From contig NC_068571.1 in assembly GCF_025698545.1 (NCBI RefSeq), forward strand, positions 51,493,733-51,557,732: a DNA stretch of 64,000 nucleotides. The letters run 5' to 3'. The DNA comes from Gossypium raimondii. Its lineage: Eukaryota; Streptophyta; Magnoliopsida; Malvales; Malvaceae. Below, in pieces: positions 60,172-64,000 of this stretch (positions within the stretch are counted from its first letter, which is position 1; each line of letters begins with the position of its first letter). Under the pieces are notes generated by a model. That model searched no databases, was not told where the DNA came from, and worked only from the letters and a program-made list of their open reading frames with translations. A program made the translations under genes and the position numbers.

Positions 60172-62923
60172 CGTAACGCCCCAAAATTTTAATTTTGGGT
60201 ATTGTGAATGTGTGACACAAATATTTGTTAACTGTAGTGGTTATGTGTTCTGCGAGTGTTTGGGAGGTCCCAAGTTCAAGCTAGGACTTGGGAAAATTTT
60301 GGTATTTTTATGATTAAGCCCTATCTTTGGTCAGTAGGCTTTTAAGAAAAGTTGGCAAATAATTAATAGAATTGGTCTGCTAGTCTGGTGGATAAGTGGA
60401 GTGTTGGTGTGAGGGAGGTCATGGGTTTAAATCTTTGGGACGGCAAAGGTTGTATTTTTGCTCCTAGTTTCGGCAAGAGTTGTATTGAACTGGGTTTCTA
60501 ATTGGTGGATGTGTAGTGGGAAGTGAGTGATCGATTTTAGGAGTGAATTAGGAAATATGGGGGAGAATATCCAAAATCTGATCACTTTTTTCTTTTTCGG
60601 AAAAAAAATAGTTTCTTTCTATCTTTCTGACGTTTTGTCTCCCCCATCTCTACCAAAGTTTTTTCTTCTTTGCTTCTTACTCGATTATATTTTTTTTTCT
60701 TTCCTCTACTGTCGAAATTTCCTTATTTCCCCTAAACCATTCTTTCCTCTTGATTTCGTAGCGTTAAGCAGCACTTGTGCAAATTTAGTAAATTGTTGGG
60801 TATCATTTTAAGATATTATTTTGTGTTCAATACTCTAATTTCGGGGTGTTGGCAGCAGCATTTTGCGGAGATTAAGGCTCTTTTCGTGATTTTCGTAAAT
60901 GTACCGATTTGAAGTTTTGCGTTAAGTGTTCATCGTTTTATGGGTAAGTATTTTGGTTTCGGGATTTTGATCAATCGCGAGGTAAGACTGATTATGGCGT
61001 TACTTGTTCAATTATAGACTTTGGGGTGCTCGGGGACTGTTTTAACATCAAACAAAACCAGGTGTGTACCCAAAATACAAAAATAAGGGATTCGGCGAAA
61101 AGCCAAAATTGCTTGCTGTTTGGACAGCAGCAGTAGGCTAAATTTGAAAAATCACCAAAAATTATGAAAATTGAATTGGAGGATGAAAAGAATATGAGAT
61201 TAAATATATTTGAGTCTAGTTTCTCATAGAAGAAACGAAGTAAGCAAAATAATTTCATATTATGAGATATTTGAATTTTAGTGAGATAGGGTTAGAATGA
61301 TTTTGGAATCCTCTGTCTTGACTTTGGAAAATTATTAAAATTGTATAAAAATAATTATGGGTTATAATTTATATGTTTAAAATCCTAAATGAGTCTACTT
61401 TTATGAGAAACAAACGATAACATCATCTAAATTCTGTATGAGAAGATAATTAATTTTTAGTGCAAAAAGGTCGAAACTATCAGACAGCAGAATAGAGAAA
61501 ACTTTAAGGAATAAACTATACTTATTGGATAAACCAAAGATTCTGAAAATTTTATGATAAGAAGGTATATGAGTCTAGTTTCAAGGAAAATTCACGGATC
61601 TTAATTCAGAATTCTGTAGCTTAAGATACAAATAATTTAGTAATAATGACTCAAGTAGACAGCTTTGAAGGATCATATAAGTAAATAGTAGAAACACATA
61701 TGAATAATTAACTAGCACGGGTTACATTAAAATGGATCACGAGGCCAAGGCCAATTTTAGCCATGTGGGCCAACACAGGCGAACATCATGGGCTTGTTGG
61801 CCCATTTTAACTGTTTTATTGCTAAGGTTGTACGGGTCGCCCGAGTCAACTATGGACCTATTGTAGGGTCGGTAAGCTTACCTAGACCCCTAATTGATTG
61901 AAATGATTGTATGACTGATATGATTAAGCCTAATGATGTCCCATTGATTTGATACTGTATGCCCTATTTACATGCATGATATTATATTATAGCATGTCAT
62001 ATATGTATATTGCATTGAATTGGGTTGGGGGGATTGTAATGTTCGGAGGAAGTGTACTGAAAGGTCTCGAGCCTAATTTATTGGCATCTGAGCTGTAAAC
62101 TACTGTCTAGTGCCGCATTCGGTACTACTTGAAGTGTAGGGATGAGTGAGTTGATTATATCCCCACAGGGTGTGTAGTGTTGGACGGAGATGGTGTGTAG
62201 AGGCTGGATGGGTAGGATTTTTGTGAATGCATATCTGTTATTGCTACTGATACTGTGATGGGCTAAAGCCCTACTTCATGACTGTTTTTGTACTGAGATG
62301 GGCTAAGGCCCAAATCGGATCGACATCGACATCGAAAAGGGCTTAAGCCTGCATCGTGATTATCTGTTTACTGTCTGTACATTTATATGGGGATTACACA
62401 CTGAGTTTACGTAAACTCACCCCTTCTGTTTAATCTATACAGGTAATCTCCAAATATAGACGGATCAGTGCGGCAAAGGACTCAATGGTGGCCACACGAC
62501 TTCTTTTACACTATTTATTACCTATTTATGATTTTACTTTTATTTGGGAGTATTTTGCTATAATTATGGTCTTTACGAATTTTGGTTTAAAATTTGGATT
62601 TTATACGGTTTTATGATTTAAATCTACTAGTGTTAGGTAAAGCTCGGGTTTTCAATTGAAATTAATGTTTTATAAAAAATACCACGAATAAGCAAACTGT
62701 TTAAAAGCTTCCGCAATAAAAAAAACATTTTGAAATTGAATAAAGATTTGTAAATGAATAATGTTTTGGAAACGAACGACATGATTTGAAATTAACATAA
62801 GAAAATGAAAAAAATGGTTACATAGAAAAGGGGATTTAGCGATGACATGTTTTTTTGAAAAGTACTACCATATGACATCGTTAGATTTGGCCATAACGTC
62901 TAGGTCGGGTTTGGGGTGTTACA
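60172..62923. mobile_element. Solo LTR (2.75 kb) nested in the LINE remnant
   Basis: The insert starts CGTAACGCCCC (the expected TG changed to CG), ends GGGGTGTTACA and is flanked by perfect 5-bp duplications AGCAT at 60167-60171 and 62924-62928. No gag or pol is inside. The stretch 61130-61680 matches 4830-5340 of the LTR at 3246-5921 closely, so they are family members. Near the right end, CACACTGAGTTTACGTAAAC precedes a region resembling LTR 3' ends, which suggests plus orientation. Confidence 0.82.
60381..60440 (+). other. tRNA-like Pol III box pair inside the LTR
   Basis: TGGATAAGTGG at 60389-60399 resembles an A box and GGTTTAAATCT at 60424-60434 resembles a B box (consensus GGTTCGANTCC) with 24 bases between. 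Two of the three B-box differences turn CG into TA, as expected from decay of methylated CpG. The second half resembles a T arm, but no complete cloverleaf forms. Confidence 0.35.
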
Positions 62924-63275
62924 AGCATGGGAAGCTAAATGGGTAAATATTATTATTGAGTCTGATTGTGCTCTAGCTATTAAAGGTGTTCATGGTGATG
63001 GTAGAGGACATTCTAACATAGATTTGATTCTACGAATTCAATAACTATGCAGTCATGAGTGGAGAGTGCTTTTTAAGCAAATTCCTAGAGAGGTGAACTC
63101 TGTTGCGAACACTGTAGCTGATCTGATGAAAGGTTTTCCAATTGGCGCAAGAGTTTTTCATGTAGCCCCTCCTTTGGTTGATGGTAAGATACAGATGGAC
63201 AAATGCTCTCTGCTACCCAATTCTGATTCTACTATTAGCTCGTAATTAATACTTTTATATCTTGTTACAAAAAAA
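62924..63275 (+). pseudogene. LINE ORF2 3' remnant: RNase H domain, second part, with A-tail
   Basis: The frame resumes after the LTR with IIIESDCALAIKGVHGDG, containing the second catalytic aspartate, then RVLFKQIPREVNSVANTVAD with the late RNase H region, and ends in a stop at 63243-63245. One stop interrupts it near 63040. An A-rich end (63268-63275) fits a LINE poly-A tail. The 5' part of the LINE is missing. Confidence 0.78.
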
Positions 63276-64000
63276 ACATATTTTTTACTAATAAGGATTA
63301 GGCTTTATGAGAAAAAAAACTACTTTTTTAGTATTAACGATTTGTACTAGTGAATAGAATGGGGTTCATCCATTCACAATCTAAAAAAATAAATCTACCA
63401 TATCCTTCTATTATGTATGAAATTTATGGTTCCAGTTGACGCAAATCCAATCTTATTTAAGACTTTGAAAATTTTGAGTTCGTACACTGCATTTGAAATG
63501 AGGGGAAGTGAGGGAAAAGTATTACAATAAAGGAAAGGAAAGGATTAATATTTTCTTTATTAATAAACTATTATTTTTAAAATTTTAGGATTTTATATTT
63601 TAATATTTGATGAACTACAAACATTCGAATCAAATTTCAAAATTTAGTTTAGGCCAATAAGAATCAACCTAGACTACTATTGATAGATAAAAAAAAAGAA
63701 AGTTCAAATAAATGTTTAAGGGCTTATTTGAGTTTTTTTTTTAAAATACACAAGGGTTATTCTAAATAAAGGGACAAAGTTGAAGGACTAATTTAATATA
63801 TTAACATAATTTCGAAGAACATTCCTTGGATCTTTCCCACTTTTATGCATCCCATATACTTACCTAACCATATTGCCGAAGTGACCCAACCAAAACATAT
63901 AGTTGGGGTTGGAGGTTAGAAAGGCAGGAAATTTATGATATTTTTGTCCTTTTTTATTTAAAAAATTGATAAATAATTTATTATATATTAGATAAAAAGT
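63276..64000. other. Gene-free AT-rich stretch to window end
   Basis: No gene, RNA or clear repeat is recognised. Confidence 0.35.

Overview
The window is nuclear DNA of a flowering plant: very AT-rich, with short intron-split genes, a plant tRNA-Asp, plant-only gene families and many LTR and MITE-type elements. The protein families are dicot-like. The LTR ends (TGTAACACCCC) and repeat style remind me of cotton or another Malvaceae, but that is recollection, not proof.

Five genes look intact, and their splice sites and phases were worked out by hand. (1) An omega-amidase/Nit2-type nitrilase on + at 8106-11583, 10 exons, 366 aa. (2) A BIG GRAIN 1-like gene on + at 22549-23706, one exon, 385 aa. 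(3) An MSL10-like mechanosensitive channel on + at 35353-37899, 5 coding exons, 715 aa. (4) PEX10, the peroxisomal RING E3 ligase, on - at 42077-44986, 11 exons, 392 aa, with a tRNA-Asp(GTC) 164 bp upstream on the same strand. (5) A TT2-type R2R3-MYB on - at 55043-56033, 3 exons, 271 aa. These do unrelated jobs and form no operon-like unit. Each sits in its own island among repeats.

Broken genes: the last two exons of a ribosomal protein S3 gene (38397-38898), and a decayed second copy of the PEX10 5' end plus tRNA-Asp (46496-46890).

Mobile DNA by region: 1-6832 is a dead chromodomain-type Ty3/gypsy element on -, split by a 2.68 kb solo LTR. 7.6-9.0 kb has two foldback MITEs around the omega-amidase start. 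11.6-22.2 and 23.7-34.7 kb are long gene-poor stretches with MITEs, stem-loops and diverged tandem repeats. 38.9-40.6 kb is a 1.6 kb foldback element. 47-53 kb holds a minisatellite, a foldback and a duplicated promoter-like segment. 53.1-54.35 kb is a Tat/Athila-style LTR. 58.6-63.3 kb has a gag remnant and the 3' end of a LINE split by a second solo LTR of the same family as the first.

I found no convincing new multi-gene system. The most unusual items are the PEX10/tRNA duplication, the exon-boundary oddities of the omega-amidase gene (GC-AG intron, 16-nt exon, duplicated acceptor, overlapping uORF), the large foldback with an internal duplication, and a tandemly duplicated TATA/TGACG promoter-like segment with no recognised gene behind it.
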